Shown in pieces: positions 37,161 to 46,528 of a stretch of 64,000 nt of DNA; positions within the stretch are counted from its first letter, which is position 1, and each line of letters starts with the position of its first letter. The notes below the pieces were generated by a model, which was not told the DNA's origin, did no database searches, and saw nothing but the letters and a program-made list of their open reading frames with translations. The position numbers were made by a program, and so were the translations under genes. Origin of the DNA: Aurantiochytrium sp. KH105 (Eukaryota; Sar; Bigyra; Thraustochytrida; Thraustochytriidae); contig BGKB01000018.1 in the NCBI GenBank assembly GCA_003116975.1, positions 310,001 through 374,000 on the forward strand. Direction: 5' to 3'.

Positions 37161-38055
37161 CTTGTTGCGAGACGTGTTTTGCGCTCGGTGTCCGCGCCGA
37201 GCAAACCGCTTGCTCGCGTGCGTGTGACTGCTGCTGTGCAGACAAGATAAAGATCAATTACAGACCCTTCTCTCGCTCTGCCCGTCCGTCACCAGACGTG
37301 ACGCCGAGCCACAGCCCGATGCCGCCCGTGCCCGTGTGGCCAGTCGGTGCACACGTTGCAGTTGTACTAGGGACACACTGAGACCGCCACTACCCCGGCG
37401 ATCCGTTGGGTTCCCCGTCGGCATTCCCCTATCAATGAAGTGCGCACACGGGCTCGAACTCGGGTCGAACCGGTCTTCTGTATCTCGTTTGAGTCAGATA
37501 GATCGTGTCGAGTGGAGAGACGCGATGCCGATGCGATTGCTACAGATAGGTACACACTTAGCGCGCGCTTAAAGAGACACGATACGACAAGGGGAGAGGA
37601 GCAAGTGAGATTTCATCCAAGTGATCGCTTCCAGTGAGTGAAGGCAGGCGCTGCTCTGCCACGGACCCGGGGTGGCGTAAACCCGCGACCGAAGGAGGCA
37701 GGCCGGCCGGCCAGAAGGCACCTCGGACACGTTGCGTCGTGGCGCGGACCGAAGCAAAGAAGTACACCTTGAGCAGCTCTCCCTTCCCATTCTGTCCTTG
37801 GCAAGAAGTGGGGAAAAAGGGAGCTCAGAAATTGCAAGTATTGATTTCTAGCGCTTCTTCGAGCCAAGAAAGTTGTCGGCTTGGCTCTTGGCCGACTGGC
37901 TTGGCGCAAGTCTGCAGCTTCATTTTTTCTGTCAACGCTGCCCACCACCCCCATCACCGTGATTTTACCTGACCAAAAGGAGAAGATTTGTCGCGCTGTG
38001 TCAGCGTTTGAGCCCGCGACCTAGCAAGTAGAGCCGGCATTTGCTACATAATCGA
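37161..38055. promoter_or_regulatory. Divergent upstream region (CFAP161 / coiled-coil gene)
   Basis: 895 bp between divergent starts; likely bidirectional promoter for a ciliary gene and a candidate microtubule protein. I did not find a convincing RFX X-box by eye. No gene recognised; a tRNA-like TCGAACTCGGGTCGAACC near 37450 does not fold into a tRNA. Confidence 0.45.
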
Positions 38056-40521
38056 ATGGACGCCCTGTACGGACGCGCGCCGCCAGAGTCGCGCAAAACA
38101 GACTGGGCGCGTTCTCAATTACTCGTGCCTCGGCGAGAACGTGGACTCAAACCGCTTGTTTCGCAAGATGGCGATATCGACGATGAAGAAGAGGAAGAGC
38201 GAATTGTACGTGAGGCAGAAGCTGCGAATGCAAGGCTTCTCGCAAGCGGCATGGATCGCTGCCCGACGGGTCGGCTTCCCGGGCTTGGAACTGTCAAGTC
38301 TGAGCACGTTTTGATCAAACAACGCCAGGCCGAAGCGCGAGCAGAGGCCTTGAGACGCAGAGAAATGGCAGAAAAGGGCTTTGTGCAGTGGCTCAAGCGT
38401 AAACAGGAGCAAGGTCAAATTCTTGCTCCTCAAGCTGCGGCTCAAGAGGAAGAGAAACAAGCTCAAGAGCAGGCGAAGCGAGCGGAGCGACGCCGTCTCG
38501 CCGACGAGCGTTTCAATGAATGGCGCAAGGCAAAAGACCAGCAACGTCGCGAGCAGCGCAAAAAGGAACGCGAGGCACGCGCAGACGCGCTCGCAAGTAT
38601 CATGGCAGTGGTGTCTCCGGGTAACAGTCAAGCGAATGCGAGCCCTGGACCCAGTTCTTTAAATTCTCCCAAATCTCTGATGAGCCCCATCGATGAGCCA
38701 AGAGAGCAGACGCGTGGCACTCCGCACAGCAATCAGCGCGCAAAGAGTCCTCTTGGACGTCTTAAAGCTGCTGACATGAAATGGGCGCGCGTTTATCTGG
38801 ACAAAGCCCTGCCAAGACCTCCCGGAGGCGCTGCTCTAGTAGGGTCAGACGTTGGCTCTCCGCAGGACGGTGAGCGAACGCTTCTTCGCTGGTGTCTACA
38901 GCGATTCACGCGTTGGCTGTCGAAACCGCAGCATCGAGTCAATCTTGAAGACAGCTTGCGACGCGCTGATCATGTTGGAAACGGCCAGCTCGATGAAGAA
39001 ACGACGATGTCGCTCCTTCGCGAATGTGGCTTCAAGGTTGACGCCTATGAGAGCCGCCTGCTCTTTAGACATATTTCAACAAAGTACCACGGCCAGTGCG
39101 AGCGCCTCATCACGCGTCTCAATGCCAAGCGGGAAGCAAGGGCCGCAAGCCAGCGTGAAGCAAATCTCAGGCGCTCTCCTAGTCCTCGCAAGCGACGACC
39201 TCGGCACGCAAGCGCAGCAAGACGAAAAGCCGCAGCTCGAAGAATCATGCAAGCTCTCAACGGAGACACGGGCAGCGACCTCGAGGACATTTTGGAGCAT
39301 GCAGCAGAAAATGCCGCCGAAGCGCTCGCCAACGCCACCGACCTACGCTCGCGTCTGGACAACTTTCTGGCGACATCCGAGAAGCACCACATGTCTGAGC
39401 TCCTCGACAAGGACCTTGCAATGCTCTGCAGTTCGTTCATGGAGGACGAAACTGCAGACCATCCAAGGTCTGTTTCGGGCTTGCTCTTTTTCGTTCGCGA
39501 AATGGCACAGGATAGTGAAAACAGAAATTTTGCTGGTGAGGCGCAGGGCCCCGGGGAGAAGGCCTCTCTCGAAGTGAAAATCTCCGAGAATGTGCGAGAG
39601 CCGCTTCGCGAATTCTTCCGTTCGATGGGCTCCATCCCGACCTGCGCACGGGTTCGAGAAGCGCTCACTCTCTGTCACGAGTCCTCGACGATCGAGGGGA
39701 CCGTTCTCGTCGAGATTCTTGCCGCGCACGGGGAAGACTTTACGCGGGGCTTTGACGATGCGAACGAGCAAGTCACCGAGAGGTCATTTGTTGATTACTT
39801 TGCCGACAAGTACGATCAGTACCAAAAGGAGAGCATGAACATCCAAAGTCCATCGATGCGACCGCGCTCGCCTCGACCCCGGACTTCACGAAATCGTTCC
39901 CGTAAAACTGGCGGTGGACGAGGCGGTGACAATGGTGGCGCCAAGCGGCGTGCAGGCACCTCTCCGAGCAGGATTCGCGTGGTGCGCCCGCCAAGGCACC
40001 AGCTGGAGGCCAAGGCCGAGCGCGAGCGTCTTACGCGGGCCACGTATACGTCCGGGGAGGAGGACCTCGTCGAGGTGCGGCCAAAGCCAAGTCCTGCGTA
40101 CGTGGCCTTCCAGACTCTGCACGAGCGCGCCAAATCCGCTGCCAGGAGTCTCGGCTCGGTGACCTCTGCCCAGGTCGCCGAGGTCCTCAACCTGGAGCGG
40201 CCTCCGAAGGACGTGATGCGCACCATCGGCGGCGCCTGCCTCCTTGTCGGCGTGGCGCCCACCTGGAAGCACGCGCGCGGGCTCTTCCGGCACTGGCCCA
40301 ACTTCCTCGCCTTCGCGTCCAGCGTCACCACCACGCATGTGCCCAAGTTCGACGCCGCCACGCTGCTCAGACTTCGCGCCGCCGCCGCGCCGCTCCCCGT
40401 CCCCGAAGGCCCCGCCGCGGCCCCGCTCCCGCGCCTCGCGCTGGTTCTGCACCGCTGGGTCGCCGCCATGCTCGCGCTGCTTGAGAGCGCCCGGGACGCG
40501 CCCGCGGCGTCCCCCCCTTAG
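38056..40521 (+). CDS. Coiled-coil protein with EF-hand-like segment and dynein-stalk-like C-terminal domain
   Basis: 821 residues from ATG 38056. The N-terminal ~190 residues are charged helix with a repeated Phe-x-x-Trp pattern (KGFVQWLKRK, ERFNEWRKAK) as in MAP9/CCDC-type microtubule proteins. About 290-350 contains an EF-hand-like helix-loop-helix (HVGNGQLDEETTMSLL). The middle is Arg/Ser-rich. Residues about 685-815 (TSAQVAEVLNLERPPKDV, CLLVGVAPTWKHARGLF, then LHRWVAAMLALLES) resemble the dynein heavy-chain stalk/microtubule-binding region, with its Pro-Pro-xx-Val, LLG-x-Pro-x-Trp and xxWVxAM landmarks, but the AAA motor is absent. A microtubule or axoneme role is inferred. The gene is divergent from CFAP161 and tandem with the gene at 40829. 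Confidence 0.65.
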   Translation: MDALYGRAPPESRKTDWARSQLLVPRRERGLKPLVSQDGDIDDEEEEERIVREAEAANARLLASGMDRCPTGRLPGLGTVKSEHVLIKQRQAEARAEALRRREMAEKGFVQWLKRKQEQGQILAPQAAAQEEEKQAQEQAKRAERRRLADERFNEWRKAKDQQRREQRKKEREARADALASIMAVVSPGNSQANASPGPSSLNSPKSLMSPIDEPREQTRGTPHSNQRAKSPLGRLKAADMKWARVYLDKALPRPPGGAALVGSDVGSPQDGERTLLRWCLQRFTRWLSKPQHRVNLEDSLRRADHVGNGQLDEETTMSLLRECGFKVDAYESRLLFRHISTKYHGQCERLITRLNAKREARAASQREANLRRSPSPRKRRPRHASAARRKAAARRIMQALNGDTGSDLEDILEHAAENAAEALANATDLRSRLDNFLATSEKHHMSELLDKDLAMLCSSFMEDETADHPRSVSGLLFFVREMAQDSENRNFAGEAQGPGEKASLEVKISENVREPLREFFRSMGSIPTCARVREALTLCHESSTIEGTVLVEILAAHGEDFTRGFDDANEQVTERSFVDYFADKYDQYQKESMNIQSPSMRPRSPRPRTSRNRSRKTGGGRGGDNGGAKRRAGTSPSRIRVVRPPRHQLEAKAERERLTRATYTSGEEDLVEVRPKPSPAYVAFQTLHERAKSAARSLGSVTSAQVAEVLNLERPPKDVMRTIGGACLLVGVAPTWKHARGLFRHWPNFLAFASSVTTTHVPKFDAATLLRLRAAAAPLPVPEGPAAAPLPRLALVLHRWVAAMLALLESARDAPAASPP

Positions 40522-40654
40522 ACCACTTTCTAAGCACGAGAAAAAACTTTTTCCCGCTCGCGCGCCCTTGGGCCCTTTTATTCCCCGCTTCCCAGGCGCC
40601 GCTTTTCTGGCGCAGACCCGGATCGACCGAGAGACCGCTGCGCTCGCGAGGCGC

Positions 40655-40686
40655 GGCTCGGCTCGGCTCGGCTCGGCTCGGCTCGG
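40655..40686. repeat. (GGCTC)n pentanucleotide repeat
   Basis: About six units, about 145-175 bp upstream of the start codon at 40829. Confidence 0.95.
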
Positions 40687-40778
40687 CTTGGCGCAGCGCA
40701 GCTTGGGCTCCAGCGCGGCGGCGCTCGCGCAAGGGCCGAGGTCTCGAGAGACGCGGCCGACCGACCTGGCAGACGCAT

Positions 40779-40804
40779 CGACTCGACTCGACTCGACTCG
40801 AGTC
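40779..40804. repeat. (CGACT)n pentanucleotide repeat
   Basis: Five units immediately upstream of the start codon at 40829; the complementary unit (GAGTC) recurs at 29854-29871. Confidence 0.95.
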
Positions 40805-40828
40805 GTCCCGGCGTGGAAACTCGGGACC

Positions 40829-43800
40829 ATGGCCGGCGACGGGAAGGCCGGCGAGGCGCGCGACGCCGAGACCGCCAGCGACGGCGACGAGGCCGCTAGG
40901 TCCTCCGCCCCCGCGTCCGCCGCGGCCGCAGCAGCGCACGTGTCGAGAAAGAGGCCGAGAGGCCAAGCCCGCCCCGGACCGGCAGCGGCGAGGGGGACAC
41001 CGCGCAAGCCGTCCCGCCGCGAGCTCGGCTATGGCGTGTCCGTGCAGGACCCGTACACAGAGGCGATGGCTGACGAGGACGACAACGAGGGCACCGAGCC
41101 AGGTTCAAATGCTTCACAGCAGGAGCAGCAGCAGCAGCAGAGCCTCGCAGAGACAGAGCCCGTAGAACATGCGCGGAGGCTGTACGATGTCTCGCAAGGC
41201 GAAGATATTCTCGTGCTTGAGGAAGTCTTGGACGCCTTGCAGTCGGCTCAACAGGTCTATGATCTGGATCATGTGGAATGGCTCATCACGCTTTGCCAGC
41301 GGGCCGAGGAGAGACGATTGGAGCGCATCCAGGAGGAGGCCATGCGACTTGTCGACGACTGGGCCCGAAATCTGCAAACCTACATCCCCGCAGACGGTGT
41401 CCCCGTCCCTGATCCGCTCCGAGACGAGCTCATCGACAGCGCTGTTACCTTCCTCGAAGATGATCAGGTCAGCGACCGCTCCATCGACGAAAAGGTACAA
41501 TTTCTTCTCGAAAAGGGCCTCAATCGGACGGAGATCCGCATCGCCTGTGCTCAGGTCGGCATCGAGGCCCCGAGCTCCCTCCTATACGCGGAACCGACAC
41601 GGAAGCAAATGGTTGACAACGGTGCAGCTTTCTTGACTATGGAGGACGTCAAGGGGAAGTCGTTGCAGGAGAAACTTAGCTTTTTGCAATCCAAGGGCTT
41701 GTCCAAAGCTGAAATGATGCGTGCTTGCGAGGTAGCCCAAGTTAATCCAATGCCCACGCCGGAAGACCTTGAAAATCTTGAAGAGTACCATGAACGTGCT
41801 GCACGTGAGGACATGATCAAGAATGGCGCCATTTTTCTCAATCACAAGTCGATGGCTGCGAAAACGATGCGCGAGCGTCTCGAATTTCTCAAGTCCAAGG
41901 GCATGACGGCAACCGAAGTGGCCAAGGCCTGTGAGCGCGCCGGTGTCACCCTCGATGACGATCTTCGCAAAGAGTTTGCCACGCCCTCTTCGCCCTCTTC
42001 CGCACGCGAGAAAACTAAGGCGAAGTCGCAAGAACAAAACCACCGCAGTCCCGGCATGGCCGCCACGCAAGAGGCCGCAGCCGCTGCAAGCGACGATAAC
42101 GATGGTGACGACAGCGAGTCCGCTGCGTCTTCTGTTCGAGAAGCTATGGTGCAAAAGGGATTCACCTTTCTCACGCATCAGAGCGTGCAGGGCAAACCTA
42201 CAGCAGAAAAGCTTGCTTTCCTTCGCCAAAAATCGCTCACGGAGGCGGAAATCAAAGCTGCCTGCGAAAAGGCAGGGGCAACGTACGCAGCGCCAGACGG
42301 CGAGGGCAACGCCAATAACAGTGCCAACGTGAAGAAGGCGGTGGCGTTCCTGCAGCACCCCAGCGCGCAGTCGAGACCCCTTCGCGAGAAGATTAGCTAC
42401 TTGTCCTCCAAAGGTCTGAGCAAGGACGAAATTGAAGAGGCCTGCCGCCAAGTAGGCCTCGTGAAAAGTGGTAGTACCATGAACGCGACGAGTGCTCAGA
42501 TCCTGTCTTCTTCAAAGGATGGTGGTGACGGTGGCGAGACTGATGCTAAGCAAGAAGGGGCCGACGAGAGTGACGCGCATGGTACCAATTCGACCTCTTC
42601 AACCAAGAAACCAAGCCCCTCGAGGGCAAGCGATGATCGGAAGAGCGACGCGGATGACCTTGAGTCAAGAAGGCGCATTCGGCAGGGCGAGCGCTTCCTC
42701 CAGCATGCAAAGACGCAAGAGCTCGACGAAGAAGCGAAAGCGAGCTTCCTTCTGGGAAAGGGCCTCAGCTTGGACGAAGTTGAAACCGCTTTTGCGGTGG
42801 CCGGGCTTCCGTGGGACGCGGACAAGATGAAAACCGTAGCACCCGAAGACCAGAGCAAGGCACGCATGGAGCGTGCTGAGCGCTTTCTTCGTGAGCAAAT
42901 GGACAAGATTTCCGAGGGTGAAACGCTCGACGTGGCCAAGCAAGCTCTCTTCTTGCGACAGCAAGGTATGTCCGAGACCGAGCTAACGTCAGTCTTCACG
43001 GATCTTGGACTCGATTTCGATGCAGACAAACTCGATCAAGATATGGTGGAAATCGGCAAAGTCTTTGTCACACGTGCGGGACCCACCGAAGAGGCGCGCA
43101 CCTTTTTGCGGGAAAAGCATAATCTCACGGATTCACAAATCGAACGCGCTTTCGACGGCCGTCAAGAGGATCGCATTGAGCGCGCCCGGCGCTTTCTACT
43201 CAGCCCACGCGCCGTACGCACACCACTTGCCGACCGCATTCGTTTTCTTCGAGAGTCTCAAAAGCTCGACACGGATCAAATTAAGCAGGCTCTTGCGCTT
43301 GCCGGACTAGAGGCCACAGAGGCAGAGATTCTCGCTGCCGGGGACGGCGTCGACGCCAAAGTTATGCAAGGCGCAGCGTTCTTGACGAGCCCGGCTGCAG
43401 CTAGCGCGAATCTCGCTGAACGCAAGGAGTTTTTGCGGTCCAAGGGCCTGAGTGAGGCCCAAATCAACCGAGCCTTTGAGCGCGCCGGACTGGACCCGAG
43501 CAAGGAAGGCCCACAACGACCCGAACTTGATCCCCTCGTGCTCCAGGGTCGATCATTTCTGAAAAATCGCAAGACAGCCGATGCATCGCCGGCCGACCGA
43601 GCAAGCTTTCTTCGCAATAAAGGACTGAGCGAAGAACAGGTTCGAGCTGCCTTTGAACTCGCTGGACAGCCTCCGCCTCCTCTTCCCTCCGAAAGCCCTG
43701 CGGAAGGAGGGACAACATCAGCAAAGGTGCCAGTCAAGGGTGCAGGCGGAAGTGGTGCGGAGGACCTCCTCGTGGAGCAAGCTGCGAAGTTTTTGGTGAA

Positions 43801-46528
43801 TGAGCAGGCTGCCTCTGCTAGTATTGGCGAGCGCAAGGCTTACCTTCGTAGCAAGGGATTGTCCGACGCGCAAATCGAGGCAGCTTTTGCAAAGGCAGGA
43901 CTTACGACAGGCCCTGAGGACGACGTGCGGGAGGACATGGTGGACCGTGGAGCGCGCTTCCTCAAGGACCCCAACACAGCTGACACGCCGATTGAAGACC
44001 GCGTCGACTTTCTCAAGCAACAAGGTCTCACAGAAGATGAAGTTCTCCAGGCTGCAATGCGCGCGAAAGTCAGCCTCGTGCCTTCGCATCTCTGTACAAT
44101 TCCCTCGAAACAGCTCAAGGCCGACAGCGTAAAAGTGGACCCTGACACGGAGCCGTCCGGACGGGCTCTCCAAGGCGCCATGAATGCCATGGTGGCGCTT
44201 TTGCCGACAATTGAAAGCCGTGCAGTTCCGTCCGCTCGCTTTGGGTCTCGTGCTCTGATGCTCCTCGCCACGTGTCTCTGCCGTTGCCGTCCCGCGCGAG
44301 TCTCGGCGGCATGTGTCGCCTTTAGCTCCCTGAGCTTACAAAAGGGCCTGCGAAACGCTCAGCTACCGAGCGAGGGCGCAGCTGATCAGGACGTTCAAGG
44401 TCTTCTTGAGGCCTGCGCCGAGCTTGCCGCGCGCGCGGCGCAAATTAACCGCTTCGCCAAGGAGGGCCTTGACCAAATGCAGCAGGTTAACCTGCATTTC
44501 ATCAAGTGCGAAGACGTGATTACCGCCGTGCTTCAATTCTGGCGCTCAACTCGCTCAACTGATATCGGCATTGACCAGGGCATGATCTTGGCACGGGCTG
44601 TCCATGGCCATTTCAGCCCGGCAGCAGCCTTTCAACCCATGAAGGACGCCACCGCACCGGCGATTGCCAAGGTCATCGAGCACATGTCTATCGAAAGGCA
44701 TGGTCTTGCGCCTGTGGCCGCATCTTTTTTTGCAGCAGGGCTTTTGCGAGGTGCTCCGGACTATGCGTGGGCCAATGATGTGGAGAAGAGTCCGCAACCT
44801 GGCCTCGAGGCTGCTTTCCGCCGGCTTGCACGGAAGAGCGCCCAACTGAAGGATATGGTTATGTCGTCTGGCGTCGGGTGCGCTGTCGTCTACGCGGATA
44901 CGCAGCTCTCCTGGAGTTCCCCAATGTTGTGGGCGGTCGCGGAGTGCCTCTTTAACGAAGCCCTTGGTGGTTTCTTCCTTGCAGAGGATGCTACCTCGGT
45001 GGACTCCCGCGCGCGCAGTGCACAGCGTTTCACCGAACGAGAAATTTTCAAGCTTGCCCCGCAGCTGGTCTCCCTTGTGATGAGCAAGCTCTCTGGGTCG
45101 CAGGCTAGCTGGGCAACACGTCGTATGCACGCCTTTGCAACGCACGTGCACCGTCTCTGTCGGGATGACGAGGGTCTCACGGGCGTCATTGCGAGAAGAA
45201 CGATTTTAGCGCTGTATGGCACGGGCGAAGAAGCCGCGGCGTCTTCTGCTGACGGTGACGATTCTTCTGCAGGCGAGGGAGACACAGATTCTGGCGGCTC
45301 GCCACCTCCCGTGGATCTTGGTAACCATGCTGAGCTCGCGCGGCTCCTCCAAATGGGCTACTTGACTGTGGTGATTATTGGCACAAAAACCGCCCCTCTC
45401 ACGGATGATTGGATGCTGATTTGGGATGCGATGGCGAGCTTAAATGCCTTTCAGGTCAGAGTTCAAGACACGGTCGACCTCGAGGATCTACTTAAGCGCA
45501 TGCTTCGAATGGAAGGCGACCGAGGCGCGCAGATCCTTATGGACTTGCTTGGCACTCGAGACGACGAAGTGTATGACGATGAGGAAGACAATGGTGAGGA
45601 GGAGAACATGGACAAGAACGACGGCGTCAAGGGTGACGCCGCCTTGAAATTGCGAGAGCTCGGACAAAAGCGGGCAGGACGACAGACGCCCCGGATTCGT
45701 TGGTCCACTGATCCGCGAGCAAAGCCTGCCAAGGGGAGCTCGAAGGACGTTCTGGATCCGCGCAAGCAACTCTTTGACTGGATTTTCGCTGGTCGTCTCG
45801 AGTGTCTCCTTGATACAGGTGAAGCGTGGCTGCATGACAAGGTCCGCACGAGCGCTTCGCTGGTCTCTCTCTTGATCGATGTTGCTGTTGCGCACCCGTT
45901 CGTGCATTTGAACATGCGGGCTCATCGATGGATTACGGATATGCTGCACGCGTATGCCGACGCCCAGGACAGTGCCGTTTTGGCCAAGGCAAATCCTCTC
46001 GACCCGCCACCACTGGGACTCGCGATCGTTCCAACTTATATTGATGCATCAATCCAGGCGCACCCGCATGCAACCACCACACGCACTCTTTCGTTTGCGA
46101 TTGGGTCAACCTTGTCTGCTCTCGCTGCCCAACCCGATGAGCGTGCACAACCTCTGGCGCTGATGTGTCTTCAACGCTTTATGCTCGCTCTCGACGACCG
46201 CATTGCTGGCCGTCCCAAGTACAAGCAGGATGGCGCCATCTTGGCGAGGATCCTTCTTGCGGCTCTCAAAGCAGTTCCTCTGCCTGTGTTTCCTCTGGCG
46301 CTCGACCAGACTGTAGACATTATTGAGCGGGCACCCATGTCAGAGAGCATCACTCTAGATGTCGGAGGAGATTCGTCTTCTTTGGAAGGGGAAAGCGCCA
46401 AGCTCACTCGCAAAGAGCTCGTTGACCTCATGTTTAATGCCATTCAAACGACGGATGATCAGCCCAGGCGCACTCTCCTCGCGAAAGCTTACCTTCGCTT
46501 GGTGCAATCGAGCTCATGCAGATTATGA
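40829..46528 (+). CDS. Protein with 13 tandem PEX14 N-terminal-like domains, large helical C-terminus and PTS1-like end
   Basis: 1,899 residues from ATG 40829 (context GGGACCATGG), one uninterrupted exon. After a basic, then Gln-rich N-terminus, residues 199-1083 hold thirteen ~47-residue modules starting near 199, 259, 326, 437, 498, 614, 679, 737, 780, 842, 900, 978 and 1034. The best ones (for example 842-889: AAFLTSPAAASANLAERKEF then LRSKGLSEAQINRAFERAG) follow the human PEX14 N-domain pattern AVKFL...FLKKKGLTDEEI closely, keeping both Phe-Leu positions and the KGL turn. In PEX14 that three-helix domain binds WxxxF/Y motifs of PEX5 and a PEX19 helix at the peroxisome membrane. Residues 1100-1899 are helical with acidic linkers; I do not recognise them. 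The chain ends SSSCRL, where CRL fits the PTS1 consensus. There is no transmembrane segment like that of PEX14. Confidence 0.82.
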   Translation: MAGDGKAGEARDAETASDGDEAARSSAPASAAAAAAHVSRKRPRGQARPGPAAARGTPRKPSRRELGYGVSVQDPYTEAMADEDDNEGTEPGSNASQQEQQQQQSLAETEPVEHARRLYDVSQGEDILVLEEVLDALQSAQQVYDLDHVEWLITLCQRAEERRLERIQEEAMRLVDDWARNLQTYIPADGVPVPDPLRDELIDSAVTFLEDDQVSDRSIDEKVQFLLEKGLNRTEIRIACAQVGIEAPSSLLYAEPTRKQMVDNGAAFLTMEDVKGKSLQEKLSFLQSKGLSKAEMMRACEVAQVNPMPTPEDLENLEEYHERAAREDMIKNGAIFLNHKSMAAKTMRERLEFLKSKGMTATEVAKACERAGVTLDDDLRKEFATPSSPSSAREKTKAKSQEQNHRSPGMAATQEAAAAASDDNDGDDSESAASSVREAMVQKGFTFLTHQSVQGKPTAEKLAFLRQKSLTEAEIKAACEKAGATYAAPDGEGNANNSANVKKAVAFLQHPSAQSRPLREKISYLSSKGLSKDEIEEACRQVGLVKSGSTMNATSAQILSSSKDGGDGGETDAKQEGADESDAHGTNSTSSTKKPSPSRASDDRKSDADDLESRRRIRQGERFLQHAKTQELDEEAKASFLLGKGLSLDEVETAFAVAGLPWDADKMKTVAPEDQSKARMERAERFLREQMDKISEGETLDVAKQALFLRQQGMSETELTSVFTDLGLDFDADKLDQDMVEIGKVFVTRAGPTEEARTFLREKHNLTDSQIERAFDGRQEDRIERARRFLLSPRAVRTPLADRIRFLRESQKLDTDQIKQALALAGLEATEAEILAAGDGVDAKVMQGAAFLTSPAAASANLAERKEFLRSKGLSEAQINRAFERAGLDPSKEGPQRPELDPLVLQGRSFLKNRKTADASPADRASFLRNKGLSEEQVRAAFELAGQPPPPLPSESPAEGGTTSAKVPVKGAGGSGAEDLLVEQAAKFLVNEQAASASIGERKAYLRSKGLSDAQIEAAFAKAGLTTGPEDDVREDMVDRGARFLKDPNTADTPIEDRVDFLKQQGLTEDEVLQAAMRAKVSLVPSHLCTIPSKQLKADSVKVDPDTEPSGRALQGAMNAMVALLPTIESRAVPSARFGSRALMLLATCLCRCRPARVSAACVAFSSLSLQKGLRNAQLPSEGAADQDVQGLLEACAELAARAAQINRFAKEGLDQMQQVNLHFIKCEDVITAVLQFWRSTRSTDIGIDQGMILARAVHGHFSPAAAFQPMKDATAPAIAKVIEHMSIERHGLAPVAASFFAAGLLRGAPDYAWANDVEKSPQPGLEAAFRRLARKSAQLKDMVMSSGVGCAVVYADTQLSWSSPMLWAVAECLFNEALGGFFLAEDATSVDSRARSAQRFTEREIFKLAPQLVSLVMSKLSGSQASWATRRMHAFATHVHRLCRDDEGLTGVIARRTILALYGTGEEAAASSADGDDSSAGEGDTDSGGSPPPVDLGNHAELARLLQMGYLTVVIIGTKTAPLTDDWMLIWDAMASLNAFQVRVQDTVDLEDLLKRMLRMEGDRGAQILMDLLGTRDDEVYDDEEDNGEEENMDKNDGVKGDAALKLRELGQKRAGRQTPRIRWSTDPRAKPAKGSSKDVLDPRKQLFDWIFAGRLECLLDTGEAWLHDKVRTSASLVSLLIDVAVAHPFVHLNMRAHRWITDMLHAYADAQDSAVLAKANPLDPPPLGLAIVPTYIDASIQAHPHATTTRTLSFAIGSTLSALAAQPDERAQPLALMCLQRFMLALDDRIAGRPKYKQDGAILARILLAALKAVPLPVFPLALDQTVDIIERAPMSESITLDVGGDSSSLEGESAKLTRKELVDLMFNAIQTTDDQPRRTLLAKAYLRLVQSSSCRL

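Larger units (their letters stand above)
40522..40828. promoter_or_regulatory. Upstream region of the PEX14-N-repeat gene
   Basis: 307 bp holding two pentanucleotide arrays, (GGCTC)n at 40655-40686 and (CGACT)n at 40779-40804. The latter ends 24 bp before the start codon, so it probably lies in the 5' leader. Confidence 0.6.

Noticed and set aside
37440-37480. Possible tRNA T-arm (GGTTCGAACC-like)
   Set aside because: No acceptor, D or anticodon stems can be folded around it.
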